DNA from: Cliona cf. orientalis
Lineage: Eukaryota; Porifera; Demospongiae; Clionaida; Clionaidae
Direction of reading: 5' to 3'
DNA length: 64,000 bases
NCBI GenBank assembly: GCA_963930775.1
Contig: OZ005702.1
Span: 5,146,001 to 5,210,000, forward strand
Below the pieces are notes generated by a model. The model did no database searches, was not told the origin of the DNA, and was given only the letters and a program-made list of their open reading frames with translations. Below, in pieces: positions 1 to 13,500 of the stretch. Positions within the stretch are counted from its first letter, which is position 1, and the number at the start of each line of letters is the position of its first letter. Made by a program: the position numbers and the translations under genes.

Positions 1-1752
1 CAAAGCATCTGCTACCTTCCACTCAATGCTGCTTTCATAGTACACACTTTCAAATACAGGGATCAATCAACGATCACTACCCAACACTGAGTATGAGATC
101 TACTTATCAGTCATTCTCAACAGCATTCAACGCCATTATGACAGGGAGGGCAGAGATAATGACCTGCCTAGAGAGCAAGCATCTTTAGGTGATCTTTCCA
201 GGAGTGAAGCAGTGAGAGAGCCTTTTCAGTGTCTCTGTAAGCTTGCCTATCGTGGTGTGATGGAGAACAAAGTGACCTTCTCTTCCAGTGACTTGCCTCA
301 AGGATTCAACACACTCAGTCTTCTTCAAGCAATAGAGAGCTTTCTCCAAAGTGGAAAGTTGGTGTTCTATAACTTTCTTCACCTGTCAGTCCAAGAGGTC
401 TTGTCAGCCTATTACATAACCACAGAGTTGTCAGATAGTGAGCAGGTGTCTCAATTCCAGCAGTTGTTCAACCAGCCACGTTTTGCTGCTGTATTTCAGT
501 TTTATGCTGCCATCACCAAGTTGAAGAGCCCAGGGATACGTCGAGTTATTGCTAGAATAATAGAAGCCAAGTCCAATCCTCTCATAGTGTCTCTTCTTTG
601 CTGCTTACACGAGGCTCAGGATCCTGCCCTCTGCCTTTTTGTAGCTGAGAGACTAAAGTATACGCTAGATATTAGTGATACCTCACTCAGTCCACTGGAC
701 TATCTCTCTATTAGTTTTTTTCTGTCCTGTCTTAGAGGCAAGGAAGGTAAAAAGTTTGCTTTTAGTCTCAGACGATGTTATATTGGTGATCTTGGTGCAA
801 AGTGTTTGACTAAGTTTCTCCACAGCAATGTGTACTATGCCAGTAATGTAGCTATTGACCTTTGTGATAGTAATCTCAATGAGAGAAATACTTTACATAT
901 TGCTAGGATGCTTTACTTCATTGACCATCTATACTTGTCTGATAATCCAATTGGAGACGCTGGAGCATCCTTGATATCTGAAGCTGTAAAAGAAACAACT
1001 ACACTCAAGACTTTAATCCTACACCACTGTGGGATCACTTCAAGAGGGGTTGAAGATCTTTCAAGAGCACTAGCTCATAACAATTCTCTAAAGAAGTTGG
1101 ATGTTGGTTGGAATGATCTACGAGATGAGGGAATAAGGCACGTGGCTGAGGCCCTCAAACAGAACACACAACTTAAGGAGCTTTGGATTAGTAGCTGTGT
1201 AATGACCGACAAAGAAATAGCTTCTCTGTCCAGTGCTCTCACTGTCAACAACTCTCTCAAGATGTTGCATATGGGTGGAGGCAAAGGAGCACTGACAAAA
1301 GATGGGCTATCAATAATAGCTCATTCGTTGGCTACCAATTCAAAGTTTGTGAAACTAGCAATCCCTTATGACTTTGGCTCTACTACTGCTCGTCATTTAA
1401 TGCATGAGGTCAATAAAGCAAGGAAGAGAAAAAAACTCCCACCCATTGAAATTATAGGTGAGTATACTGTATGTTGTGTACAGTGAATGTATCAGCCATT
1501 TGAGCTGTATTTTCAAGGGTAGCTACACAGGGGCGCATATTCGAGTAAACATTAGACCTTAGCAGGAAATTGAGCCCCGAGTTGGGGGTGGGCTGATATT
1601 CTGTAGTGGGCTCTCTTTCACAAGGGTATGGTAATAATGTTTAAATAATACAGCTGGTTCACACTGTGGGTGGTTCGTTTGTATAGCTAGCGGCATCTTC
1701 AATTTATGCAGCTCCTCGAGTCCTTTCACGCCATATTCCGTCCAAGTACTGA
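1..1752 (+). pseudogene. NLR-1: C-terminal NACHT tail and LRR region of an NLR gene (5' end outside window, frameshifted)
   Basis: The window opens inside an NLR body nearly identical to the C-terminal half of NLR-2 (18682-22244) and NLR-3 (46839-52541). Frame 1 matches the NACHT tail until about position 66. A 7-bp insertion near 66-78, absent from both paralogues, then shifts the frame; the matching frame resumes and stays open to the LRR exon end. The C-terminal part has RI-like leucine-rich repeats (LYLSDNPIGDAG, LKKLDVGWNDLRDEG). The body ends at a conserved donor (exon end 1457, GTGAGT at 1458), and a 41-bp last exon (1712-1752) is proposed because all three NLRs share it in the same phase. 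NLR LRRs are sensing and autoinhibitory regions. The insertion separates NACHT from LRR, so this copy is probably a pseudogene or misassembled; either could be true. Confidence 0.8.
1511..1612. repeat. Short dispersed repeat (inverted relative to 27950-28066)
   Basis: The stretch reading from TTTCAAGGGTAGCTACAC onward is the reverse complement of the stretch ending at about 28066. It lies in the last intron of NLR-1 and is absent from the equivalent introns of NLR-2 and NLR-3, so it is a later insertion, probably a MITE fragment. Confidence 0.55.
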
Positions 1753-1854
1753 TCCTTACAGTACATCCCTCCTCGCTTACTGACGTCACATGATCAGCTA
1801 GCAACACTATAACACAAGATTTATTGGTAAGTGAATTGTACTATTTATAGCTCC

Positions 1855-2440
1855 CTAGTTTTGTGTATGCACATGTCTGTGGTTTGTCTTGTCATTTTCC
1901 ATTCCTTTTTGTTGTCCCTTTAGCCTACAGTTTCATTGCTAGTTCACTGACACCACATCTCATCATACACCACAAAACATTTTGACACTACCGTGATCAG
2001 TTGCAGCTTCATTATCATGATGCCTCTTTATCTAGTGACACTTTTGTATTACATGCAGTGTTTTTATGCTTGTATCATAGTGTGACCATTGGTCTAGTGT
2101 GTATAGCTGTATGCAGCCATTTCTTCGATTTATACTCGTATAGCAAATTCTTAATAATTGTACGCAATCATCGCAATATCAAGTATCATATTTCTCGACA
2201 TTAATTTTAATTATCACAGTATCGTCGTTTCATCTTCCGTTGTAGCTATACTTTTGGCTCAGGAATTGTACTCCAGTAATTTAGAGGTGAGTATGGTATC
2301 AGTCACATGATTTTTCACATGACCAACTCTCATTTTTGTTTTTCATGTCTTCAGGAGTTCCACTCTCTAGTAGTGGACAATGTTCATTTGAAAGGTCTGA
2401 CCTGTGAAAATCCATGCACCCACAGATGCACCCCTTTCTC
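1855..2440. repeat. Duplicated NLR 3' flank, copy 1
   Basis: The sequence containing CATGTCTGTGGTTTGTCT and the following CACTGACACCACATCTCATC block recurs downstream of NLR-2 (about 23025) and NLR-3 (about 53275), and as an isolated copy at about 4200. It is part of the segmental duplication that made the NLR array. Splice-like signals (CAG acceptors, GTGAGT after a ten-base block near 2286) are conserved in the copies, so parts may be spliced 3' UTR. Confidence 0.7.
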
Positions 2441-2627
2441 CCCCCATTCCCCCAAAATCTTCACAATTTTGTTCACTGGATATGTGGTATGTGTGCACAT
2501 GTGTAGTGTAAACTTCACTCTCTTAAAACTCCCTCCCCCCCCCCCCCACCACCGCATACGTACAACACACGTGGGTGTGCGTGTACGTATACAATACTTA
2601 TATGACATTGTACATGTGTGTGTATGT

Positions 2628-2862
2628 GTTGTTGCCTTGGATACTGACATCTGAGGGGGGAGCTCCTGGTAATGTACATGTGTGTGCATATGCATAAAAT
2701 TATTATACTTCCATGCATTGTAGATATTACTCATGCATTATTATAGTAATTATTGACAATCATTCTGTACCTGCATATACAGCAAAGTTTAACCAATAGG
2801 AGTTTCATGTTTGTTGCCGTGGATACCGACATCTGAGGGGGGAGCTCCTGGTGATTTATGAG
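2628..2862. repeat. Imperfect direct repeat, two copies about 184 bp apart
   Basis: Blocks starting near 2628 and 2812 both read GACATCTGAGGGGGGAGC with shared flanks. No gene is seen from 2440 to 3690; besides this repeat and a CT/TG-rich stretch nothing is recognised there. Confidence 0.55.
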
Positions 2863-3694
2863 TGGTACCTTTAGTATCTTGCTGTTAAAAGGGAGACCAA
2901 TGAGACTGTACTCATTAACTGCACTGCAAGAAGCTAAGGTACAATTCTTTTACCTCTTCCGCTTCCATGATTATTGTCGTGGGATGTCATGACTAGTTGT
3001 GATTAAAGTCAGCATACTCCCCGGGCCAAATTTGAGGTGGGTGTAGTTTGAGTGGAGCTTGCTACCACATTAATAGAATGTTAAATCTGAACATCGAAGG
3101 GATAAATCGATAATGATGGCATAGAAACACATCGTTTAAGTATAACTTAACAATAGTAACATATTTATGTCCATTTGAGTATATGACTGGGGGAAATTGA
3201 ATGCGCAAACACTATAATTGAAATTGTTAGGCTTGTTTATGTCCACACATCATTGAGCTAAATCACCACCTGCAGCTGGGGAATTGCCATAGAGCATCAT
3301 AGTGGCTACCCGAATGGTACATTCCTACACACATTATTGAGCATGAAGGCTATGAAGCATGCAAAGCAATTAACTACTTCCATTTCATATCCCAAGAACC
3401 GATTTTACTCGATGTTTCTCCCACATACACTCACCACAGGCTCTTGTATATAGATCTACTGTGTAACATTGTGCAGCCACTACCAGTCTCTTTCTCTTGT
3501 GTTCTTCAATTGCTGGACAATTCGTGAACATGCTAGGATCGAGCTCTAAGGGAATAGAATGATTAAACTGGTAAAAGGTGATAAAAATGTTCAACAGTAC
3601 AGTCCTGTGATCATGCATCAACATGTAGTGTACTGTGTTTGTGTCCTCTCTCCCTCTCTCCCTCCCTCCCTCCCTCTCCTCCAATTTGCCACAG

Positions 3695-3841
3695 ATCCAT
3701 CGGTACTTCCGTTCATCTGGGTACACAATCAACAGTGCCATGGAGGAAGGGGTGAGTGGAGCAGCCAAGAACAAGTATGTGCGTGGAGCGGTCACGTCTA
3801 GCGTCAAGGCTGGGGTATCAGCAGCTTATGACAGCAAGTAA
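3695..3841 (+). pseudogene. Orphan SCAMP last exon (copy 1)
   Basis: After a pyrimidine tract and CACAG acceptor the exon reads IHRYFRSSGYTINSAMEEG and ends in a TAA at 3839-3841. It is the same last exon as SCAMP-A (37024-37170), and a polyadenylation-type AATAAA lies at 3983-3988. Secretory carrier membrane proteins end in a cytosolic tail that starts with such an IHR-Y-R block just after the fourth membrane segment. No other SCAMP exon is visible upstream between here and NLR-1, so this is a leftover of a deleted unit rather than a working gene. Confidence 0.75.
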
Positions 3842-4049
3842 CTCTCCTATTGTTGGTCTAGTGTGCTTACTCTATTTCTGGTGTTTTATTTTGAAGCTGT
3901 CTACATAAGTAAAGAGTTGTTCCTTTAGTATTTTGATTCCACCTTGTTATTTGTACTGATGAAAAGCATGTCTGGTGTTGAAAATAAAGTATTATCTTGT
4001 GTGTTCATTTATAGCTACATCCATGTTTTTAAAATTTAAATGTCCGGGC

Positions 4050-4450
4050 CATCACACTCCAGCTGTCATGGTTTGTGCTGAGTCAGCAGGGGCTGCGGCA
4101 GGATTTAGAGGTCATTAGTGTTGTGTTTGGTTAGTTGTATGTTGGTTGTGGTTTTGGTGTGTTCATGTGATGTCATTCACTAGCTTTGTTGTCTTGTTCC
4201 ATAGTTTTGTGTGTGCACATGTCTGTGGTTTGTCTGGTCATTTTCCATTCCTTTTTGTTGTCCCTTTAGCCTACAGTTTCATTGCTAGTTCACTGACACC
4301 ACATCTCATCATACACCACAAAATATTAGTTTTTGCTTCATTATCAACATGCCAATTTATCTAAGGACACTTTTGTGTAACTGCACTTTCATCTTATGGT
4401 GCTTATCTGGACATTTTCCATTTTATCATACACCACAAAACATTTCAACA
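4050..4450. repeat. Duplicated NLR 3' flank, isolated copy
   Basis: Matches 22865-23180 and 53110-53400 (GGGCCATCACACTCCAG through the CACACCACAAAA region). It lies behind the orphan SCAMP exon with no NLR attached. From 4450 to 5050 nothing further is recognised. Confidence 0.6.
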
Positions 4451-5049
4451 GTTCATCAGTTGCAGCTTAATTATCATCATACCTCTTTGCAATTGTCTTT
4501 GTGTATGCACATCAATCAGGGTCATTGTCAAAAACAACCTTATTAAATACAATGTGGCATTGTGCAGTGTACTCAGATAGTCATAATGACATTGCCTTTA
4601 TAGTACTTGAGGGCTACATGATCCCATGACTTTTTTATCAACCACATTTTGTCCATGCTGCATTCCGACCCTTTCTGCCATAAATTCTGTAGCATGTGTC
4701 ATCTGTCTGGTTGTGCCCTTTAATAATATATATACCTTCTCTGTGGTTAGACCATTTCCTTTCCCTAAGCACATTGATTATCTTCAATATTTATATTATA
4801 CCCTTGATTGACGCATGTAACTGTGTTATCGGTGCATGGATGCATTCTGTACTATTCTCGTTCCCAACCCCTAATCCCCGCGTGCACGGGGATTCGAATT
4901 CAAAGATGGGCCTGGTACGGTCTCGGGACGTGTAATAGGTAGTGATCGCTAGATAATTAGCAGTTGTCGACCCTGTACCAAAATGCTAGATTGGGCTACA
5001 TGTCTATGTATATGTCGAGTCGAAGTTCGACAAGAAGCGTCTCGGTGTG

Positions 5050-6740
5050 ATGTCTGGTTACAGCGAGCGACAAGAGGATGAAAAAATTTAGAGTCAGACT
5101 TTCTCCAGGCCGTCTTCCCAGCTGGAGAGCTGGAGGACCTCAGGCTTAAGGATCCCCAGCTGGAAGGCAAGCAGATCTATGATGGATTCCGAAAGGGTGA
5201 TCAGTGCTAGTGTCTGCATGACATGGCTTCATCAGGCTGATCATGTTTACTATGAATCTGAGTGATTAACTGTTAAACAACGTTATGTAGACGTCTATAC
5301 TGTAAAGTGGGAAATTTTGGCAAGGTTTTAAATTATTTGACAATTTGGCGAATCGGTATAAATCGCCAGATTAAATTTCACCAATTGAAGTTGATGTAGA
5401 TGTATGCACACCTATGGCTGTAAGGATTCAGATCCTCACCAATTAACCGATGGAGAGCCATTTCGCCAAATTTAATGCTCACCAAAATTATCCATTATAC
5501 ATTATTAAGGGGGTGGCTGCTACCATGCCTGCTGTACTGAAACTCGTAACTGATGATAGATTTTTGTATGCATGTAGTACAAATAAGTGTTGATCATTGT
5601 TAGCCACAATTTCTTGTTACTATCTCTCACAGATCCACCGCCTGCCAGAGTTCATCCTGTTCCTGAACCCTCAGAAGAGCATGGGAGGAAGTGTCAAAGA
5701 TCTACGATCAGTCAGCATAAAGCTACATGTACACACCAAGTACCCCCGATAGGTAAGGGGAGGGAGGATAGAGGGTGAGAGAGAGGGAGGGAGAGAGAGA
5801 GAGGGAGGGAGGGAGGAGAGAGAGAGAGATGGGGGATGAGAAGACAGGAACCTACATGTATATGTATATACATCTATGCACAAATACATGTACATGTAGT
5901 TATCATGTGCAGCATACTCTACATAATATTTTTATGCATGTGAAAATATCCATAAGACTATCGTATTATATTCTTTGTAGTGTTCCTGAGCTAAGCTTCA
6001 TTGAGCCACAAGGTTTGACCAGTGACCACATCAAGGAACTGACAGAGGAGGTGGAAAAACTAGCAAAGGAAAATGTCGGAGAGGTAAGAAGAAAGACAGA
6101 GAGAGAGAGGCTGGGATGAGGCCATAAACAGCGGCAGGAGAGAGAGAATAACATGTATGTGAGAGAAGGAGATAGGGTGTGTAAGAGAGAAAGAGAGAGG
6201 GGGGGAAGGGGAGTGAGAGAGACAGAGAGAGAGGGGGGCAGGGGAGGGAGAGAGTATCCATACCGTATAGCCGGAAATATTGGCGGGAATTAAATTTGGC
6301 GGTTGAGCTCAAAATCGCTATAATTGCAAGAATATTGGCGGATTTAAATTTCATGGTTCGGTACGGGATCGCCATAATTATGTATGTGTGTGAGTAGGAA
6401 ATTTTGGCCGATTTTAATTTGGCGGTTGTAATATAGACCGCCAAACCGCCAAATTTAATTCTCCGCCAAATTTTCCGGCTATACGGTATTACATCGACAG
6501 CTGCATTTCTGCTATTGTATTGCTGTGTCCCATGCACTCTGTTGCCTAGGTGATGATGCTGGAGCTAGCTCAGCACATTCAGGTGTTTCTTCACAAGCAC
6601 GACCGTCCACCTGTGTCCCTCTAAGAGGAGATAGTGGAGAGACAGAGAGCAGAGGAGAGAGAGGGAGAGGGAGAAGAAAGAGAGGCAGCTGTCCAGGATC
6701 AGACAGAGGGGCATGCAACTGTCCAATTAACAGCAATAAA
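5050..6740 (+). CDS. RWD-domain protein, GCN2 (EIF2AK4)-like N-terminus, with frame breaks
   Basis: Four exons fit an RWD domain: about 5050-5205 (starts MSGYSERQEDE), 5633-5752 (LPEFILFLNPQ), 5981-6083 (VPELSFIEPQGLTSDHIKEL) and from 6550 (VMMLELAQHIQVFLHKHDRP). Introns are GT-AG. The order and the YP-x-x-VPE motif followed by a long helix are typical of GCN2-type RWD domains, which bind the GCN1 activator. One A is missing in the A-run at 5081-5086 and one C is extra in the C-run at 5743-5747 relative to the expected reading. A TAA at 6622-6624 interrupts a GCN2-like continuation (EEIVERQRAEE). An AATAAA at 6735-6740 could end the gene; no kinase domain is seen. It could be a stand-alone RWD protein, a truncated GCN2 copy, or a gene damaged by assembly indels. 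Confidence 0.6.
5299..5506. mobile_element. Possible MITE, degenerate
   Basis: Ends resemble each other in inverted orientation (GGGAAATTTTGGC on the left, CACCAAAATTATCC on the right), and the interior is related in style to the 6261-6488 family. It lies in an intron of the RWD gene. A fragment matching the end of the 14677-14975 element follows at about 5509-5560. Confidence 0.35.
6261..6488. mobile_element. MITE, TIR TACCGTATAGCCGG
   Basis: Left end TACCGTATAGCCGGAAA and right end TTTTCCGGCTATACGGTA form an inverted repeat that continues inward through the GGCGG/TTAAATTTGGCGG blocks. It is 228 bp, in an intron of the RWD gene. A truncated relative lies at 11911-12043. Confidence 0.8.
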
Positions 6741-7513
6741 AGTATGGAAAAAAAAACTTTCACCATAACAATATTATATTATTATTATAAAAAAAGTACT
6801 TCACTGCAGAACGTGGCTTGTGTGGAGAAATCTGGATGTCTAATCTGATTTCCTCCCATTCACACCATACAGTTACAATAATTATCATCACCAGTGAAGA
6901 GTGACTAAAACTATCAACACCCTAAATTCGTTACACGCTAGGTTGTTAATCGGCAATTGTCACTGTCTAGGTCTGCTTCATACCAGCCAGCACCCTTAAG
7001 CCAAACAATATTACAATGTTATTACACATAACATGCATGATTGTACAGGTAGCAGCCAAATTAACAGATGATAAGATGATTGTGAACTTGGGGCTGAAAA
7101 TCGAGTCAAAATGCACTCCAACCACAAAATTTCCACATTTCTCATGAAAATTTAATAAGCAATTCAAGCCAACAGCAAAACGATTATGAGGTTCATGATT
7201 AAACCACCACTAGTCAAGACCAAACACTGTCATCCATGTGATCAAATCATAAGCTCCAAGTCTCCAAGCAATGAAGTCTACATGCATGATAACAAACCAA
7301 GAGAGGAAATATGATTTACACTATGGTGTAGGGCAAAGGGGTTGAAACGATGTCATTAGGGAGGGTTAGCCTCGCTGATGAATAACAATTATCACAATTG
7401 CAATTAAGGACAATCATGTTTCCCAGAAGCTGAAATAACACCACATTCCAGGGGTGGAGAGAAATAATCGTATTGATACTTGCAAACTATTACTAAATTT
7501 AATGTACATGTAC

Positions 7514-10500
7514 CTATGCTGAGCTCTATCAGAATACCCCTCCAGTTCCTTTAACTCCTTTTCTCCATGGGTATCTTTAGTCTGAGAGGAGAGGGAGAGA
7601 GCAACACATACAAAGAAAGAAAAACCAAGTCTGATTCATACTCAAATGAACTCGTCTTCATTCACGCGCAGGCCGTATCTCTTCTAAGCTCCTTCCATCT
7701 TTGAAGGTCAAGAGATCCGCCCATTTCCTTTGTGGCGTCCCCCGGCTGTGCCGCTGACTCCTGCCATGCCCCCAACTGGGCGGGGTCACACCAGGCGCAC
7801 GTCTCCCAGCCGATGTGTATGTGGAGTGTGAAGGTTGTGTTGCCGAGAGTGAGGGTCTGGCCGTGGGACAGGGGGTGTGGCTCACTCTCACACTTGGCCT
7901 AGGCAGATACATTGTACATGTGTAAGTTAGATTGCAATCAGTATTAAAATTAAATAATCATTAGAGGGAGTTACATTTTTGTAAGAATAGAGAGAGAGAG
8001 ACGAACAGATGTCAGCAATATCCATTCACTGCACAAGAAATTCTAATGTCATAAATACATGACATTGTACATGTAGATAAAGCAACTTTCAACATGCAAC
8101 CATCCAATAAATAAAGCATGAATAGATTACATCACCATTACACAATCGGCCATAAATACATGTATAAACATAGGTCATGTGATCTAATAATGACAACAGC
8201 CCCTTAATCATCCACCATAACCATCCCCCCCTTCCCCTTCTCACCTCACTCAGTCGTTGATTATCGATGAAGGTGCCATTGGTGCTGCCATGGTCGGTAA
8301 TAGTGTAGCTGGCCTTCCTCTTGTTGTAGGAGATGGTAGCGTGGGACTTGCTCACTTGAAGCTCAGGGACCTTTATGCCCTGGGCTCCTGTTGGTTCTCT
8401 GGGAGGTGGGAGAGACAAGGGGAAAGAGAGAGACAGAGAGAGAGAGGGAGGGAGAGAGAGATAGAGGGAATAATATGATTGAAAGCATCTTTTTGAAGAT
8501 TTTCATCTACAAAGAAATCACCAAAAAACAAAACAAAACAACTTAGCGCTTACAAACATGGGTAGAAACAGCCGAAGTATGCCCATGCCCGAAGAGGTGT
8601 GTTCCCTTGCTACATCCCACATGCATGCCAGGAGACAATCAAAGGGGGAAGAAATTAAAGATAAAGCTAGCGTCCCTTTCTTCCCCGATGCCACCTCCCT
8701 CTCTCTTTCCCTCCCCCCTCCTTCTATTCACAAGCTAATTAGTCAACATGAAAATTGAATTAAGCAGCTCACAAAAAAGTCAAGACAAAATTTTCATCTC
8801 TCCCCCCACCCCCACCCTCTGTGGCTCTGCCAAATAATCAAATTTTCACCACATAACTTTGTAACTGGTTCAAGAATCTACAGGTTGAGTTATCCCTTTA
8901 AGCTATGTATGTACATGCACATGAAGCAATAAATTCCTCAAAATTGGACACTTTTCAAATCTACCTTGGCATGTACCTGCATGAACATGTACGTAGGTAT
9001 GGATGGCTAATACAGTTCTATGGGTTTGCCTGTGGGCTAGTAGTAGTACTACATGTAGTGCGCATTACCTCATGATTGAGGGGGAATCCCCTTGGAATCC
9101 CTACAGTGAGAGGTTATTAAATTTGTGCATCTGGCTGGTTACCTGGACCAGCATCAGTAAATAAACATCCAGCCTTTTATGTCAAGTAGGGGGAGGCCAA
9201 CCAGCACATTGAGCTCATATCAACCCATTCACTAAATCACTCCCAAACTACCAAAATGCATGCTATCAGGCTATTCTTTTGTGATGCAATCAGTATCGGC
9301 TTTCGATATACATGTACGTATATTCAGCCACATAAATATATGGATTACTTGCTTTGTTCTTGCTGGATAAGGATTTTTGCTGAGGTGGCATTGGGGATTC
9401 CCCTTAGATTTGTTTGTTCAACAGGCACCAGAGAATATCATCATCATCATCATTGTAATGTATATTGTGCGTAGGTGTGTATTATTTGAGTCATTTATTT
9501 TGTTAGTTTCAAAACGATCAAGTACCATACGTAAGCTAGCACATGCATGTATGATTCAAGGAAAGGGGAAGGGAGGTGGGCATATAGAGTAGAGCTCATT
9601 TTGAACATGAAAGCTACTGTTGCAGAGTGTTGCTTTGAATTGCCGCAGAGAATGCAATTTTGAACAGTAGACGCTCTCAGACTGAACTGTCCCTCAAAAC
9701 CATAAACAAAATTGGAGTGAAGCAGTTATGTCTGCTACTGCCAATATCATACACACTAACCATTGTGTAAGAATCAGCTGGTTGAATAGCAAGGGGGAAA
9801 TCCCCATCAATTCAACTTATTACTTGTATTCACTGGACAAGTGAAGTCGTCCTATTACAGAGCTAGCTCCACAATTTTTAGAACAGGCAGTGTTCTGATT
9901 AAAGAGATGCGCTTATTTTAGATTTCCTTAATAGACTGTGCCATCTACTGGTACTGGGTGTAACTTGACAACAATTGTAATCTCTCGATCCGTAGCCTCG
10001 TACCCAGGCCGCTCTCACGTTTTCAATGTTACAGCGATCGGCCTAGGTACGAGGCTAATCTCTCTGCTCATTCAGCATTATAGTTGAACACCATGTTATC
10101 ACGTACAAGCAAAAACTATCAAGATGGGATAAAAACACCAAATGAGGGTTAATTTTAAAACCATGTGGGTGGATCTTAAACATTGGCAGTACGCTCCTGA
10201 CATTATGGCATTCATACAATGCCTACATTGTACACATGTCAAGCATATATGGTTTTCAATGTTGTCAGAGAATATTACGTGAAACAGAAGTATTGAAAAG
10301 TATGGTATGTGAGTAAGTCTGCTGGCAGTCAAAATGTTAGCATGCTGCATATGTGAAAAATAGTGCACATGTACTTTGTTTTCAGTGTTGTCAGAGAAGA
10401 GTATAGACTATGGCAACACTCTGCTCCTCAAGTCTTGGCACCAAGAGCACATACCATCACCACCAGATCATTGACAAGAGTGAATAATATTATTATGATA

Positions 10501-13500
10501 ATGTGCCAAAGGCTTCTTCCCTCTCTCCCTCCTTCCCTCCCAGCAGACACAAAAGCAGCCGGTGGTGAGAGTGAGGGCACATATTATATCCAATTTTTCC
10601 CATACATGCACGCATGCGGCAAGATTGAGGAAATTTCTGGTTTCCCCACTCACAAACGCAGGTCGCAAATTTCCAGTAGATGCGACTGTTTGACTGAAAA
10701 AAAATGTTTTTAAAAGCACAGAAGCTTTGAAGCCACAAGCTTACGGATGAGACAGGTATCGGTGAAAAGGGTTTCTCTAACCACTCAAGACGTAAAAGTG
10801 CTGAAAAACACGTACCAGACAAGAAGACCATTTCCGCTCCTCACTCTACTGAATGAGAGAGGGGGCGCCAAGGCAAGACAAACTGAAGATTACTGACGAG
10901 AAAATGCAAGGCTTCTAAGTTGTTTTGACCTGCACGTATCCAAAAAAGTGTTTGTTTTACAGCACTGGCAAGCCACTTCCTACCACCAGATGGAATAATC
11001 ACTACACAATTCACTCAAAATAACCACGACTGTGAGCTGAGCGTATACAAATTAGGAGGAAATAGAGAAAAACGCAATTACCATAATATAGACAGGGGAG
11101 AGTCACTTGATCTTCCCCGGAAAACTACATCCCTCACTCACACACACACACACATGCACACACACGTGATTGTTTTTGTTGTCAGTCATCCTCGCTGGCT
11201 CTAGTCGCTGGTCACTGAGAGGTGGTGTGGGAAGTGGAGAGAGACTCCTCATACCACAGGTTTTCACCACGAACTTTTAGGCATGCCACACCCATTATGC
11301 AAATTCCGCGAAAGTTTTCTCAGCGAAACTACCGATCCGCAAAAGTTTTCTCCCTCGAAAGTTTTCCGCTATCCGGCAACTGTGATCGGTCGCTCTAAAG
11401 AGTTTTAATAACAAACTTTGAACTTTTCGGCTCTATTTCCAGCTTTCATATTGATATTGTTAATAATTGAGGAAGAGAAGTGGTTACCACAAGCAAATGC
11501 CACATGCATAGTTATTTAATCATCTGACGACCTTTACCAGTAAAATAAGCTACCCTTTACCTCACAGTTAATGTGGCCACATTACCTGCCGATATTGGCT
11601 CCGTCCTGTGTGACAACAAAGAGTGTCCCCTTGGCCATACTGCTGCTCATGCTAACGAGCATCCTGATACAGGGGGCCCACTCATCCTCGGGGGGAGGGG
11701 ATCTACGAGGAATTTTACACCTCTTGGGGGGCCGAATCTCACCCTCCTCAGGAGAATCTGTAAAATGAGAAAATTAATATAAATGTGCACAGTAACAAGA
11801 GTATGTAATCTGATTATTGTACGATGTAGATTATGAATATTTCTGCATAAAGGAATGATTCGTATCAATATTCATGAAAAGTTATCTAATCTTTAGGAAG
11901 TACATTCTGTATTAAATTTGGTGGTTTGGTACGGGATCACCATACGTATATATGCGAGTAGGAAACTTTGGAGATTTTAATGTGGCGGTTGTGATATAGA
12001 CCGCCAAATTTAATTCCCCACCAAATTTTCCGGCTATACGGTAAGTTATTTAGCCATGTTCATAAAGGCACCCGGCCCCCCTATGCAGTATTCCTGCAAA
12101 CAGACAAAGAACAGCACTCCCACCCCCTCCCCCCAATGACAAGAAACTGACCGCTTAGTTCATCTTCATCGATGAGAATGATCTCCACCTCTCTCTCTGG
12201 CTTCTTCCTCCTCATCTGGCACTCAGGGAGGTCAACCCTCGAGTGAAGAGTGTACGTCTTAAGCTGGTCATCGTACTGATAGTAGCTACCAAGGTCGGGG
12301 TCATAGTACAACTTGGCTCGCTGAAACAATGGACGAAAGATACGTTGTAATGTAAGTATTATGCATGGAGAGAAGAAGGTGTTGAGATTAGCACCAATGA
12401 AATTGACGACCTTTACCAACTAAAACACTCCAATTCATGATCTCAAATTTGGCAGTGTGTTCGATAAAAATTACAGATTAGCAGGGGCTCTCCCACCAAC
12501 AATGCTTATTATTATGCATACTTGATCATAGAATAGTGCACTGTTGGCATCATAGTACATCCCTGCAGTCTCATCATATTCCAGGCCACATCTCTCCAGC
12601 ACCCGCTCTGAAGCTATGGCCAGCATATCCGATATACATGTACTTGTCTGACTGGTTTGACCAGCCCCACTGGTCGAGGCTCCACCACCTACATGTACAT
12701 AACTCTGACTGGATTGATCAGTTGCAGCAGCAGTAGCTGCCGCTTGCGGAGGGTAGTAGGATGAGGTAGGGGCATAGAACTGTTGATTCACCTGCACAAT
12801 ACCAACAAGAAAAAGTCTGAGATAGAGCTTGGCATAGCATACTTTTCATTAAACTTCGATTGGGCATTTCGGTAAGTAAAATTAATATGAAAAATGTCTG
12901 GCACTAATCTCTACGATAAGAAAAAGCCTCTCTTCTCTCCATCTATCCTTATCTCTCTTTCTCTCCCTCCCTCCCTCTCTCTCCTCTCTTTCCCTCTCCC
13001 CCTCCCCCCCCCCCCCTCTCTCTCCATCTCCTTCTCTCTCACTGGGTCATAGATGTATCCAGTAGTCTTGTGCCAGTAGAGAACTGCATTCTCCAATTTC
13101 TGCTAGTCGTCTCCTAGAGAGGCGGAGTCTGTCTCCATGGAAACCACATCTGCCATAGTGTATGAAGGGAAGGGGGTAAATTCCGGAAACAAAGGGTTAA
13201 AACTCAGCCATGCATGTAGATTGCTAGCTCATCTGCAAACCAGAGGATTGGACAGTGGCTGATTCCGATGTTTCCGTATTTCCATTCCCATTCTTCTCAA
13301 TAACAGACTCAATTCCTTCATCTTCTACATACACAGCCGTCTGATTTGGAGTAACTGACTTAGTAGCACTGCCTGGTATCACTGGACCTATGAACCCCAC
13401 TGCAGCTGGTGCTGGTTCAACACTGATAAGCTCAACATCACTGTCAGTCGACTTCACAGCATCATCTGGTATCAAAGGACTGATAAATGATTTTTCACTG

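Larger units (their letters stand above)
8399..11585. other. Large AGGF1 intron with repeats
   Basis: This 3.2-kb intron separates the two FHA exons. It holds a GA-rich tract at about 8405-8465, a foldback at 9991-10058, a truncated MITE at 11258-11380 and a CA-rich stretch near 11140-11165. I see no additional convincing exon in it; the open stretch around 10363-10713 has no recognisable similarity. Confidence 0.6.

Noticed and set aside
13103..13156. AGGF1 start codon at 13156 followed by an in-frame TAG
   Set aside because: An acceptor just downstream (CAG before 13099) and phase agreement with the upstream exon make this stretch intronic.
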